Part shown: piece by piece, positions 22,001 to 31,200 of the stretch
Numbering within the stretch: position 1 is the first letter of the stretch
Layout of the letters: each line of letters begins with the position of its first letter
Source of the DNA: a virus
DNA length: 52,904 nt
Direction: 5' to 3' (one strand)
IMG/VR virus record: IMGVR_UViG_3300014838_000028
Coordinates: 1 to 52,904 of that record
Notes under the pieces: generated by a model
Told to the model about the DNA's origin: nothing
Database searches by the model: none
What the model saw: the letters and a program-made list of their open reading frames with translations, nothing else
Made by a program: the position numbers and the translations under genes

Positions 22001-23602
22001 ATGGGTAAGAAAGTAAAGCCTGTCAAGGATGCTGACGCTCGCCTCACGACTCTTATCGAGTCTGAGGCTCGTCTCGCTACGGCATTCACTGAAATTTCCA
22101 CTCGGCTCGATAAGGCTACTAATGTCGAGAATCGCTCGTGGACTGCTGAAGAGTCTACGGAACTGAATGAGGCTACTGCTAAGCTCTCTCAGGTTCGTGG
22201 TGAACTGAAGGCTGAGAGTGTCCGGGTCGTTGAGGCCCGTGAGGCTCTTGAGGCTCGGGATAATGCCCTCGGTGCTGCCGGTTCTGTCGGTGGTGCTCAT
22301 GTCACTAATGGCATTGACAACCTCGTCTATTCTCCGGGCAACCCGGACAATAGCTTCTACCGTGACCTGCTTATGGCTAACGGTGGATTCGTTGGCACTC
22401 GGCGTGCTCAGAAGCGCCTCGACCAGCATCAGTTGGAGATGGAAAACATTCAGCGGCGTGCTACTCGTGGCTCCAAGGAATATCGTGCGGTGACGCATTA
22501 TTTCCAGGAAGCTCGGCGTTCCGGCGGCGTTGAAGTTCGTGAAACGATGGTCAATGGTGGCCCTGGCATTTCTAGTGCCGGTTCTCCCAATGACATGGCT
22601 CCGTTCGCACCGCCCATTTTCTTCCTCCCCGAGTATGCTGAATGGCGTACTTACGGCCGGACGTTCCTTGGTATTCTCAAGAGCTTCCCGCTGCCTGCGA
22701 CTGGCATGTCGTTCTTCGTTCCGAAGATCACTACGCCTACCGTGGCTTCTTTCCAGGCAAATGAAGGCGCCTCTATTACTACTCAGGACTTGGCTTCTGA
22801 GTACGAGAGTGGCACGCTTCAGACCGTGGTCAATAACCTGAATGTTTCTCAGCAGTATCTCGACCGGGTCGGCCCTGGCCTTCAGGGTGACGCAATTGTC
22901 AACCGTGACCAGACCGCTCAGTTGAACCGTGCTCTGAACATTTATGCTTATCAGACGGTTCTGCAGAATGCCGGCGTTGGTACGCAGGCTTATACCAACA
23001 CTACGACCTCGTATACCAGCTTGGATTCTTTCAACGGTGGTAACGTCAGCGATTATCGTTCGGCTCTGGCTAAGGGTAGCATTGCTATTCAGACCACTGA
23101 CGGTACGGTTGCTTATCCCACTCACTTCGTTTGTGACGTGAACATTTGGGAAAGCATTGCCGCTGCGGTTGACGACTCGCATCGTCCGTATATCGTTCCT
23201 CAGGGTGTGGCTTTCAACCCCCTGGCGACCGGTACTGACCAGTCTGCTCCTGAAGGCTACACCGGTTATACGTTTGCCGGTGTTCCTGCTTTCAAGGACC
23301 AGGCGCTTTATGTCTCCGCAGGTGCTTCGCTTTATGCTGGTGCCGGCGTTACCGGTCCTGGTTCTGCGGTGTTTGATGCTGACGGTGACAACCACCTTGG
23401 TATTATCGGGGCTTTCGACCTGGCTATTTATTGGCTCGAAGGTTCCCCGGTCCTGCGTGTTATTCCTCAGCCCGGTGCCTCTACCCTGACCGTGTTGATT
23501 CAGCAATACACCTATTGCGCTGCGGTCCCGGTTTATCCGACCGCCGTTCAGGTTGTATCGTCTAAGGGTACTGCTTCTTCAGCCCTTACGACCCTTCTGT
23601 AA
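22001..23602 (+). CDS. Major capsid protein (HK97 fold)
   Basis: 533 residues from ATG 22001. The first 100 residues are charged and predicted coiled coil (ARLTTLIESEARLATAFTEI), the delta/scaffold part expected to be removed by the protease upstream. The remainder fits an HK97-type shell protein: FFVPKITTPTVASFQANEGA in the E-loop/P-domain region, then GDAIVNRDQTAQLNRALNIY and a beta-rich C-terminus (LTVLIQQYTYCAAVPVYPTA). Very strong codon bias creates a long unused frame on the opposite strand. High expression is consistent with its own leader and a strong hairpin after the gene. Confidence 0.85.
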   Translation: MGKKVKPVKDADARLTTLIESEARLATAFTEISTRLDKATNVENRSWTAEESTELNEATAKLSQVRGELKAESVRVVEAREALEARDNALGAAGSVGGAHVTNGIDNLVYSPGNPDNSFYRDLLMANGGFVGTRRAQKRLDQHQLEMENIQRRATRGSKEYRAVTHYFQEARRSGGVEVRETMVNGGPGISSAGSPNDMAPFAPPIFFLPEYAEWRTYGRTFLGILKSFPLPATGMSFFVPKITTPTVASFQANEGASITTQDLASEYESGTLQTVVNNLNVSQQYLDRVGPGLQGDAIVNRDQTAQLNRALNIYAYQTVLQNAGVGTQAYTNTTTSYTSLDSFNGGNVSDYRSALAKGSIAIQTTDGTVAYPTHFVCDVNIWESIAAAVDDSHRPYIVPQGVAFNPLATGTDQSAPEGYTGYTFAGVPAFKDQALYVSAGASLYAGAGVTGPGSAVFDADGDNHLGIIGAFDLAIYWLEGSPVLRVIPQPGASTLTVLIQQYTYCAAVPVYPTAVQVVSSKGTASSALTTLL

Positions 23603-23610
23603 CCAATCTC

Positions 23611-23654
23611 TAAGGCTAGCTGCGAGAGGGCGCAAGCCCTCTCGCACTGCCTTA
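23611..23654 (+). terminator. Strong hairpin after the capsid gene
   Basis: TGCGAGAGGGC (23621-23631), loop GCAA, GCCCTCTCGCA (23636-23646) is an 11-bp perfect stem with a GNRA loop; the outer bases TAAGGC (23611-23616) and GCCTTA (23649-23654) extend it. No T-run follows, so it may be a partial terminator or protect the 3' end of the capsid message. Confidence 0.75.
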
Positions 23655-23680
23655 GTGTGCCTACTCCCATAAGGAGAACT

Positions 23681-24292
23681 ATGTACTCTTATGATCTGGT
23701 CCCTGATGGGACGCTAGTCGCTGCTACCATTTCTGTTCCGTTCGACGGTTCAGCTTTTCCTTCCGATCCCGAGTTTCTTGACGTCGTCATAATGGTTGTC
23801 GACCCTGCAACGGCCCCGACGCTTGAGGTTCAGTATCAGGTCTGGAATGCATCTACAAATACCTGGGTCACTAAGGCAACTGTCAGCGGTCTAAATGTCG
23901 ACGGTACTACCTCTATTCCTTTGGTACAAGGGGATCAGGGTGGGAGTGCTCCATCACAGGTAGTCCTTACTCTCGGCGGTGCTGCTATTGCTACCACTGT
24001 CGCCTTAGGTTCTAACGGTGGAGAAATTTCAACAATTGCTTCATGGTCCGTTCCTTCGGCCGGCGTTCTTGATATTGCTTCTGATGCTGGGTTTCCTGTA
24101 GGTGGTGGCGTTGTCCACGTTGCTGCTTCGGGTGCTACTACGGCAGTTGTGGATTTCACGGGCGTTGCTGTGGGCGAGCTAATTGGTTGTACCTATGTCA
24201 CTGGTTCGCCGGCTGGTACTGTTGCTACAGGTAATGCAGTTACTCTAGTGCCAAGTCCTGCCTTTGTCCTTGACCTTCATTTGAGGGCCTAA
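23681..24292 (+). CDS. Probable head decoration or minor capsid protein
   Basis: 203 residues. ATG 23681 has AAGGAGA five bases upstream. Beta-rich sequence with many Thr, Val and Gly: DLVPDGTLVAATISVPFDGS, then a second half from 120 that looks like a separate beta domain (GVLDIASDAGFPVGGGVVHV). Position directly after the capsid gene suggests a decoration or head-fibre protein. No family named. Confidence 0.5.
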   Translation: MYSYDLVPDGTLVAATISVPFDGSAFPSDPEFLDVVIMVVDPATAPTLEVQYQVWNASTNTWVTKATVSGLNVDGTTSIPLVQGDQGGSAPSQVVLTLGGAAIATTVALGSNGGEISTIASWSVPSAGVLDIASDAGFPVGGGVVHVAASGATTAVVDFTGVAVGELIGCTYVTGSPAGTVATGNAVTLVPSPAFVLDLHLRA

Positions 24293-24297
24293 AGAAA

Positions 24298-24675
24298 ATG
24301 TTCAGCTTCATCACTTTGACCCATGTCTTTAGAAACCTTGATGGCACGGCGGCTTCCGGTACGGTTGTCTTCAGGCTGTCTGATAGGATGACAAACGGCG
24401 GTCAGTCTTATGACGATGCCGTTTCCTATCACGCTGGCCTCGATGCTTCAGGGAACCTCAAGGCGTCAGGTGGAGTAAATCCCCTTGTGTTGCCTGCAAA
24501 TAATGACCCTACAACCGTGCCCGCAAACATTTACTATAACGTGGCATTCTTGTTGAATGGCGCTGATAGTGGAGGGGTTGGTGACAGTGTGATGATTATG
24601 TTGCCTTATAACGCACCGGGCGGAACAATCGACCTAGGTACATTGTTACCGCAGACTACTGGAGACGGTGTATGA
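24298..24675 (+). CDS. Structural protein with beta-sandwich-like domain
   Basis: 125 residues from ATG 24298. FITLTHVFRNLDGTAASGTV and the closing NIYYNVAFLLNG match a small beta domain (xFxNxDGTxAxGxVxFxLS) found in phage tail and head appendage proteins. Between the capsid and connector genes it may be a decoration or head-tail protein. Overlaps the next gene by four bases. Confidence 0.5.
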   Translation: MFSFITLTHVFRNLDGTAASGTVVFRLSDRMTNGGQSYDDAVSYHAGLDASGNLKASGGVNPLVLPANNDPTTVPANIYYNVAFLLNGADSGGVGDSVMIMLPYNAPGGTIDLGTLLPQTTGDGV

Positions 24676-25355
24676 GCACAGTAGAAATCTTCAATCCCGC
24701 AGGGGAGAAATACGCAAATTTCCTTGATCTTGACACGATGGTCAAGCCATGGCTACATATTGTCATGTCTGATCCTAGCCAAGACTTTATTCTCTCTACG
24801 ATAACTCGGGCTATCTCGACTCGTATGCAGCAGTTCATCGGCAGTCCGATTGCACCGCAGGTTTACGGGCCTGATGATGGGCATGGGAAGTTCGACGGCG
24901 GCGGGGGTCTTTACTCCAGCTACATTATGCTGCCAAAGACTCCGGTGCTGAAGATCATTTCTTTGATCGAATACCAGAACCAAACGCCGGTAGAGTTGGC
25001 TGAAATAACTTCACCTGGACAAGGTTCGACACAGGATGGGTACCAACTGAATTACCGCACCGGCCGTGTCACTAGAATTCTCGGTGGTATTTGGCCTAGG
25101 CCGTTCATGCCCGGATCACAGAACGTTTGGGTTACCTGGCTTGCCGGGTACAATCCGATACCTGCCGATATCCTCGAAGCTGCTCTTGAGTGGGTTGCTG
25201 ATAAGTTTCATGCACAGTTTCAGTCAAATGCGTCTCGTCCGATGTCAGCCTCAGAGATGAATGAGGAAACGAATCCTGCGGAGCCTTTCAAAGGTCTACC
25301 ATACTACGTGGAGAACGTGCTCCAGACATATCTACAGCCTTCAATTGGAAGTTAG
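24672..25355 (+). CDS. Head-to-tail adaptor (gp6-like)
   Basis: 227 residues from ATG 24672. Helical N-terminus with DLDTMVKPWLHIVMSDPSQD, a beta-containing middle (VTRILGGIWPRPFMPGSQNV, then VTWLAGYNPIPADILEAALE) and helical C-terminus. The pattern of a cleft of helices with the GYNxIPxDIxxA segment is characteristic of gp6/gp15-like connector proteins that dock under the portal. Order after the capsid supports it. Confidence 0.7.
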   Translation: MSTVEIFNPAGEKYANFLDLDTMVKPWLHIVMSDPSQDFILSTITRAISTRMQQFIGSPIAPQVYGPDDGHGKFDGGGGLYSSYIMLPKTPVLKIISLIEYQNQTPVELAEITSPGQGSTQDGYQLNYRTGRVTRILGGIWPRPFMPGSQNVWVTWLAGYNPIPADILEAALEWVADKFHAQFQSNASRPMSASEMNEETNPAEPFKGLPYYVENVLQTYLQPSIGS

Positions 25356-25358
25356 CAG

Positions 25359-25889
25359 ATGCCGGCCTATAAAACAAATGTTGTCCCGGCTGTTGCTCAG
25401 ATGCTAACTTATATGAATGCAGTAGCTACGACCGACTTGCCTGATTTGGATATCGGCGTATATATGGGGATGCCGACGCAATCGCAACAGCGTGTTCTCA
25501 ACACGCTTTCTATCGGTGCTTGGTCCGAAGGCGGCACTCCTATTGTCACCGGCTTCAATAGCTCCTGGCGAGGTTTGGCAGGAGGTGGAGTTGCAGTGGC
25601 TAGGGATATGTTGTTTTCTATTCACTGGTCAATAGTCTCTTGGGCCGGTAGTGACGGTGGCGATGCAGCCACGTCGCCGGCCTTGCTAAATGCAGGTGCC
25701 ATGTTTGATGCAATGGTTACTAGAATTCTAGCCGATCCTTCTGGATCAGGGAGTCTCGGTGGTTCTGCTTTTTGGGACACAGTAAATATGACTTTCCCAT
25801 TGTACGGACCTGTAGATACTGGTGGCTGCCAAGCCGTCATGGAATGTGTGGTCGGCGTTCGTGGAGCCAATATCGGGACTGTACCGTAG
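25359..25889 (+). CDS. Tail terminator / head-tail connector protein
   Basis: 176 residues from ATG 25359. Segments PAVAQMLTYMNAVATTDLPD and DMLFSIHWSIVSWAGSDGGD with a final beta pair (DTGGCQAVMECVVGV) fit the small alpha-beta tail terminator or stopper family found at this position. Exact role (terminator or stopper) cannot be separated by reading. Confidence 0.55.
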   Translation: MPAYKTNVVPAVAQMLTYMNAVATTDLPDLDIGVYMGMPTQSQQRVLNTLSIGAWSEGGTPIVTGFNSSWRGLAGGGVAVARDMLFSIHWSIVSWAGSDGGDAATSPALLNAGAMFDAMVTRILADPSGSGSLGGSAFWDTVNMTFPLYGPVDTGGCQAVMECVVGVRGANIGTVP

Positions 25890-25930
25890 TGGCGTCTAAT
25901 AGGCGTAGGCTCAAGAAAGAAGGGCTGTAA
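25889..25930 (+). CDS. Possible 13-residue basic peptide
   Basis: GTG 25889 overlaps the upstream stop and encodes MASNRRRLKKEGL. Tiny MASNRRR-type peptides occur at this place in some actinophage tail operons. Very short; support is pattern only. Confidence 0.3.
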   Translation: MASNRRRLKKEGL

Positions 25931-25932
25931 AA

Positions 25933-26151
25933 ATGGTAACAATAAAGAACATAAGCAAAGACGGCAGAGCCGTATCTTATGGAGTGGTTAGTGGCCCGAA
26001 GTTCGTTGAGCCAGGTGCCACAGTTTTGATTTATGAATGGGCTTTGGATGGCTATGTCAGCCAAGTCTATTGGGAGGAAGTAGTTGGGCCTAGTGAAGAT
26101 GTCAAAGACAAGCCTAAGCTGCCTGTTCCTGTAACCTCGAAGGAGGCATAA
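25933..26151 (+). CDS. Small hypothetical protein in tail operon
   Basis: 72 residues from ATG 25933. Beta segments (AVSYGVVSGPKFVEPGATVL) and a Lys/Pro C-terminus. Placed between the connector genes and the tail tube; may be a minor structural or assembly protein. Confidence 0.45.
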   Translation: MVTIKNISKDGRAVSYGVVSGPKFVEPGATVLIYEWALDGYVSQVYWEEVVGPSEDVKDKPKLPVPVTSKEA

Positions 26152-26154
26152 CCC

Positions 26155-27186
26155 ATGTCCGCGAGCGGTATCTATTCTACATTTGGGCTAAAGAAAGAGG
26201 CTACGTTTGGTACTTTCGCAGCTCCTGATTATTGGCTGACCTACAATAGCTCGACTCTGGCCAACAAGAAAACTGCTTTGCAGGGCGCTGCTTTGCATGG
26301 TGGTATTTACAACCTGGCGAACCGCAGGTCAATTGGTAAGTGGACTGCCGACGGTGCTGTAGACCTCGACATTTATGACCGAGGCATGAGTCCTCTTTTC
26401 ACCGCTATGCTCGGTGCAAGTACATCTGCTCTAAAGTCCGGTGGAACTACAACCGTCTATCAACAGGTTTTTACACCCGCCGACACGACCGCTCAAAGTT
26501 ACTCATTGCAACTCGGTGTCCCTACTGCGGTAAACAGTATTCAGGCTTTCAGCTATCCTGGTTCTAAGGTTACTGACTGGACTTTCGATGTCAAGGCTGG
26601 CGATCTGGCAGCATTCGATGTCTCTTTTGACTCTGTGAAAGAAGACACAACGCAGTCTTATACATCTCCGAGCTATGTCTTGGGCGATATATTCGTCGCT
26701 GCACAAGCTCAGCTTTTGATCGGTGGCACCGCTTCTACTACGGCCGGTCTGACTACCATCTCAGGTGGCACTGCTGTCCCTCTGACAAAAAGCGTTTCTG
26801 TCAAGGGCAAGAACGTCATTGATGACGGTCGTTATGTCCTCGGTTCGCTTTATAAGCAAGAGCAGCTAATCAACGGGTTCCGTACTGTGTCGGCTGATGT
26901 TGAGCTTGACTTTGCCGGTCTTACTCAATGTTACAATGCTTTCCTTGCTGATACTCCGGTATGCTTCCAGTTGGTTTTCACTGGTGTCACAATTGACACT
27001 CCCAACAGCCTAAAGGCAACGGTGACTCTCATCGGTTCGGCGTGTTTCTTCGATGCTGACACGATGCCTGTTCCTGGTCCGACTATCATCTCTGAGAAGG
27101 CGACATTGAACTTCTTGGATGACGGTACTAACAACCCGGTCCAGATTGTCACAAACACACTCGACAACGCCATTCTCGGCGTCTAA
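26155..27186 (+). CDS. Major tail tube protein
   Basis: 343 residues from ATG 26155, with GAAGGAGG upstream. The N-terminus SGIYSTFGLKKEATFGTFAA and the alternating Gly/Thr beta segments (GKWTADGAVDLDIYDRGMSP; LLIGGTASTTAGLTTISGG) are typical of tail tube proteins of siphoviruses of actinobacteria. It precedes the tail chaperone pair and tape measure, as expected. Hexameric rings of it form the tail tube. Confidence 0.8.
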   Translation: MSASGIYSTFGLKKEATFGTFAAPDYWLTYNSSTLANKKTALQGAALHGGIYNLANRRSIGKWTADGAVDLDIYDRGMSPLFTAMLGASTSALKSGGTTTVYQQVFTPADTTAQSYSLQLGVPTAVNSIQAFSYPGSKVTDWTFDVKAGDLAAFDVSFDSVKEDTTQSYTSPSYVLGDIFVAAQAQLLIGGTASTTAGLTTISGGTAVPLTKSVSVKGKNVIDDGRYVLGSLYKQEQLINGFRTVSADVELDFAGLTQCYNAFLADTPVCFQLVFTGVTIDTPNSLKATVTLIGSACFFDADTMPVPGPTIISEKATLNFLDDGTNNPVQIVTNTLDNAILGV

Positions 27187-27202
27187 CTAAGGAGGTAATC
27201 TC

Positions 27203-27553
27203 TTGGCGACTTTGAAAATTGCAGATAAAGAAGTAGTTCTTCAGGCTGGCAATATGTCGGTATCTGACGGCATTCTGATCGAGGATGAATACGGCAAGAC
27301 TTTCGATGAGTGGCTGAAGGATATCCAAGGCATGAAGATACGAGCAGCCGCAGTTGGCTTGCTTGTGTTGATCCACAGGGTAGATAAGTCTATTACTCTG
27401 GACGACATTCTGGCTCTTGATCTAGCTGAGCTATTCACATCTGTCAATGCTGCTATGAGCCAACCTGCTCTCGAAGGTGAGCTCCCACCGGAACCTCAGC
27501 CGCACGGTAAGAAGGAAATCCACCCTACCGAGGCGGAATCAGAGCCGCAATAA
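27203..27553 (+). CDS. Tail assembly chaperone, upstream frame (G-type)
   Basis: 116 residues from TTG 27203, with AAGGAGGT nine bases upstream. Short beta segments (LKIADKEVVLQ) then a helical core (TFDEWLKDIQGMKIRAAAVG) and a Glu/Pro-rich C-terminus, like G proteins of lambda-type tail chaperones. It binds the tape measure during tail assembly. The following frame (to 27687) is probably reached by a -1 frameshift close to its end, giving the GT form. Confidence 0.7.
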   Translation: MATLKIADKEVVLQAGNMSVSDGILIEDEYGKTFDEWLKDIQGMKIRAAAVGLLVLIHRVDKSITLDDILALDLAELFTSVNAAMSQPALEGELPPEPQPHGKKEIHPTEAESEPQ

Positions 27554-27687
27554 ACGAAGTTTACTTGGTCGCCGCACAAGAGTTTGGCATAACCCCGCCG
27601 GCGTGGTTTGATCCTAACTTTAGTATCAGCCACGCCTCGGGCGTTATTCTTTCTTGTCGGAAGTTTATGTCAGAAAGAGGAAAGTAA
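27511..27687 (+). CDS. Tail assembly chaperone, downstream frame (T-type extension)
   Basis: Open in the -1 frame from 27511 to TAA 27685-27687, without a good start codon or ribosome site. It encodes GIRAAINEVYLVAAQEFGIT, then PPAWFDPNFSISHASG and a basic end, typical of a T extension. The frames overlap between 27511 and 27553. In the overlap CACCCTACC (27521-27529) would let a proline tRNA slip from CCT to CCC; no classic X-XXY-YYZ heptamer is visible. The feature span is the frame, not a separate gene. Confidence 0.65.
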   Translation, partial: EGNPPYRGGIRAAINEVYLVAAQEFGITPPAWFDPNFSISHASGVILSCRKFMSERGK

Positions 27688-28191
27688 GTGGCGATCAATG
27701 CAATCTTCAATGTAGATACAGCATCAATGAAGGCTTATTCCGCTATGCTCACTAAAGCGAAGGCGCCTCAGATGGAGGCTTTTCGCAGTACGATAACTAA
27801 CGAGGGTGGACAATTGATTGGTGGTCGAGCTGCTGAGCTTGCCTCGTGGTCTAAGAAAATTCCGAGGACAATTCGGTGGAGAACACAATCTGCTAGTCTT
27901 TACAAGGTTACATTAGTTGTGTCTGCCGGGTACAAAGGTGTCCCCATAGCGAAATGGTACGAGCTTGGGCACACGCAAGATCACTCCGGTTGGTGGCACC
28001 CGGCGTGGCCTCATGGCAAACGCAAAAGTTGGAAATGGGTACCGCAAGCTAAGGGTGAATATCATCGTCCGTACCTATATCCTGCATTACAAGAAATGAC
28101 ACCGAAAGTCAATCAGGTATGTCTCAAGGCTCTGGTAACAGCGCTGGTTACGTCTGTACCTTATATGCACTTGACTGTCACGTCAAGCTAA
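27688..28191 (+). CDS. HK97 gp10-like tail component
   Basis: 167 residues from GTG 27688, directly after the chaperone stop. KWYELGHTQDHSGWWHPAWP followed by PYLYPALQEM matches the HK97 gp10-like family (minor tail or tail completion), in which a WYxxGH...RPFL-type segment is conserved. Normally such genes lie before the tail tube; here it is between the chaperones and tape measure. Near the C-terminus, Lys/Leu helices. Confidence 0.55.
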   Translation: MAINAIFNVDTASMKAYSAMLTKAKAPQMEAFRSTITNEGGQLIGGRAAELASWSKKIPRTIRWRTQSASLYKVTLVVSAGYKGVPIAKWYELGHTQDHSGWWHPAWPHGKRKSWKWVPQAKGEYHRPYLYPALQEMTPKVNQVCLKALVTALVTSVPYMHLTVTSS

Positions 28192-28205
28192 GGTGGTGAA
28201 AGCAA

Positions 28206-31200
28206 ATGGCAGCAGCGGGGGTCGGGGAAGGTTCTAGTGTTTCAACATCCTACACAGGTGATCCGGCGCAGTGGAATACAGTACAAGATGATATGGTTAC
28301 CACTAACGACTCAACGACTCAATCTATTGAAGACGATTGGGATGATACAGCACAGGTCGTTACTGACGATATTGATGATATTACCACGGCGGCTGAGGGG
28401 CTAGACTCTACCCACGTTATAGATGTTTCGCTAGCCGACTCTACTCCCGACGGCGATGTAAAGACAGATATTGAGGCTATCAACACTGCAAAGACTAATT
28501 TGCAAGCTGACCCCGATATTGCTCTCACTGCTACGTTAGAGGATGCCTCCGGTGACGGTACTGTAGCAGACACTCTAACTAGCATTGACGCAAAGATGAA
28601 AGACCTTGCTGATAAGAAGGCTGCGCTAGAGGTTTCTCTAGCGCAGGGTGATCCAGATGGTACGGTACAAAAAGCTATTGATAATATTGATAGCAAGATG
28701 GATGACCTCAAAAAGAAGAAGGCTGCATTAGAAGTCAGTCTCAACGACACGTCTAAAGACGGCGATGTCCAGACAGAAATAGACGACATCGACAAGAAGA
28801 TGACTGACCTTGCAAAGAAGAAGGCTGCACTAGAAGTCTCTCTAACCGAGTCTGGAGATATGGATACATATGACTCCATAAATGCTGCACTCGATGATAT
28901 CGTCGCAAAGATGAAAGACCTTGCTGATAAGAAGGCTGCTCTAACAGTTACTCTGACTAACACTACAGATGAGGGAGATTCTGTATCACATAGCCTTGAT
29001 GCAGATGCAAAAGCCCTTGGAGACTTACAGACAGATGCCAAAGACCCGGTCGACATTACCGTTACTGCCTCAGATAATGGCACTATTGCTAAAGAAGAAA
29101 CGGCCATCCAAGATTTGCGCGACGATGCAGCCGTTCCAGTAATTGTCGATGTGCAGGGTAAAGGCACAGGTCTGACGACTGATGACACGGAAACAACTAC
29201 TCTAAATGTTGTTGACGACCCCGATGCAGAAAGAGTCATTACTGAATTCAAAGACGAGCTTGCCTCAGTGCCTGATGAGGAAACTACTGCATTAGACGCA
29301 GATGCTACTCAAGGTGATGAAGACATAACAACCTTCACAGGTAAAGTCAAAGATGTTGATGCTGTCACGGGGACAGCTAAATTAGATGCTGACCCAGCCG
29401 CTGGGGAAGCTGAGATAACTTCATTTGATGAAACAGTCGGCGCCGTCGATGCAGAGCATGTCGATGCTCACCTCGGTGCCACTTATGACCCTGCTACCGT
29501 TGCTGCTGTAATTGAAGCTCTCAAGCTTCAAATAAAAGAGGGTACGGCAGGTGATGACTTCAATGTCTCTCTGAATTGGACTGGTATTGCTGGTGGTAGT
29601 AAGCCTTCAAAGAGTCAAGACAAAGATTTACAGCAAGGTCTAGCTAGTGGGTTTGCATCCTTCCTTTCAAATGCAGGGTTGACTGACCTTGATTCTATGG
29701 TCGAGTCAGCACTGAAGGCAGATAAGATAGTTGTATTTGCAGCCGGCGGTGCATTAGTCACCGGGTTAGCAGGCATGATCGCAAGTGCAATGCCCGGCCT
29801 GGGCGGTGCCGTTTTTTCACTCGTGGGTGCAAACAACGTAATGAAAACAAAGCTCACTGCTGCATTTGGCAGGATTACTACACTGTTCAGCCAAGATGTA
29901 TCGTCTGCAATGGCTGGTCCGGGACCCGATGCGCTAACTTATACAAAAAAGACTGCTCCTACTAAGGCTGATATAGGTAAGGTTATACCTCTAGGCGGTG
30001 CTTTAGGTGCTCTGCTGACGAGCGTAGGCGTTATGGAAAATGATTTGGTCCAGCCCACTAAAGACTTCGGGGCCGGTATGACCATATGGTGTGCGGCTCT
30101 TGATAAAATCATCAGTTCAAAAGGGTTCAAAGACCTACTAAATCAGGTGTCAACTTTTTCTGAAAATTCGAGTGCTCAATGGGGTACGATAGTTGGTGAG
30201 TTCCTCCAAGGTATTGGTCAAATGCTCGTTGCCATGGAGCCTTTGGAAACTACAGTGCTGGGCATCTTTTCTTCGATGGCAGCTTCTTTCTCAGGTAACA
30301 AGGCTAAAGGTGCAGAGGATAAGTTCTTCAATGAATTGAACAACTTCCTTACAAAAGACGCACCTGATCTCAAGAGTATGTTTGACTCGATTGGCACACT
30401 TGCTACTACTCTGATAACCGTAATCACTGCGGCAGGCCCTGGAATTGCTGACATCACTACTGCCGGTGCAGCAGGTCTGAATACGATTCTAACAGGTCTA
30501 GGCAGTTTGCTGAATGTCCTAAATAGTCTAGGATCAGGTGGGAAAGTTGCCTCCGGTGCTGTGGTTATCGGACTTCTCGCCACCTATAAGAAGGTTTTTA
30601 CAACAGCGTTACCTGCACTTTTCAAGGCTATATTTGGGGTAACATTAGCTCCTAAAAAGGGAAAACCGACTCCCGGCGGTATTCCTGATGATTCTACTAA
30701 CCCTAACATTTCTAATTCTACTGTTACCACTGCTGCAGAACAAATACAGTCGGGTGGCGAAAGTGTACAAAAGGGCGGCGCTGACATTCTCACTGCCTCT
30801 GAAAATATGACAAACTCCGCCGATGTAGAGGATACTGCTGGTGAGACACAGGTAGCCGCATCAGAGACAGAAGAGGCTGCCTCTATTCAAGAAGAAGAGG
30901 CTGCACTTGTAAATGAAGCAGGTGGTGGCAGTAGTAAGATAGCAGGTCTTTTGAAAACTGCTCTTACGGGTGTAATAGGAGCCGGGGGGCTAAGTGCAGG
31001 TGCTCTTGCAGGTGTAGCAGGGATAGCTGGACTAACTGGACTAATCGCTGGAGGTGCTTATCTTAGTGAGGCAGTATTTCCAGACACTTATCCTAATGCT
31101 AACCAGCCTCTTACTTCTCCGTCGTCAGGCCCAAAGTCTAAAGATTACCAGGCAACTGAGACTAACACTTTCAACACAGCTATGCAGGATATAGCTGCAG

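Noticed and set aside
21980-23506. 508-codon open frame on the minus strand
   Set aside because: It lies exactly opposite the capsid gene, has a repetitive Arg/Thr/Ser composition, no ribosome site, and is explained by strong codon bias of the capsid gene.
28319-29251. 310-codon minus-strand frame
   Set aside because: Mirror of the repetitive N-terminal part of the tape measure; Ser/Val low complexity, no start site or neighbours.
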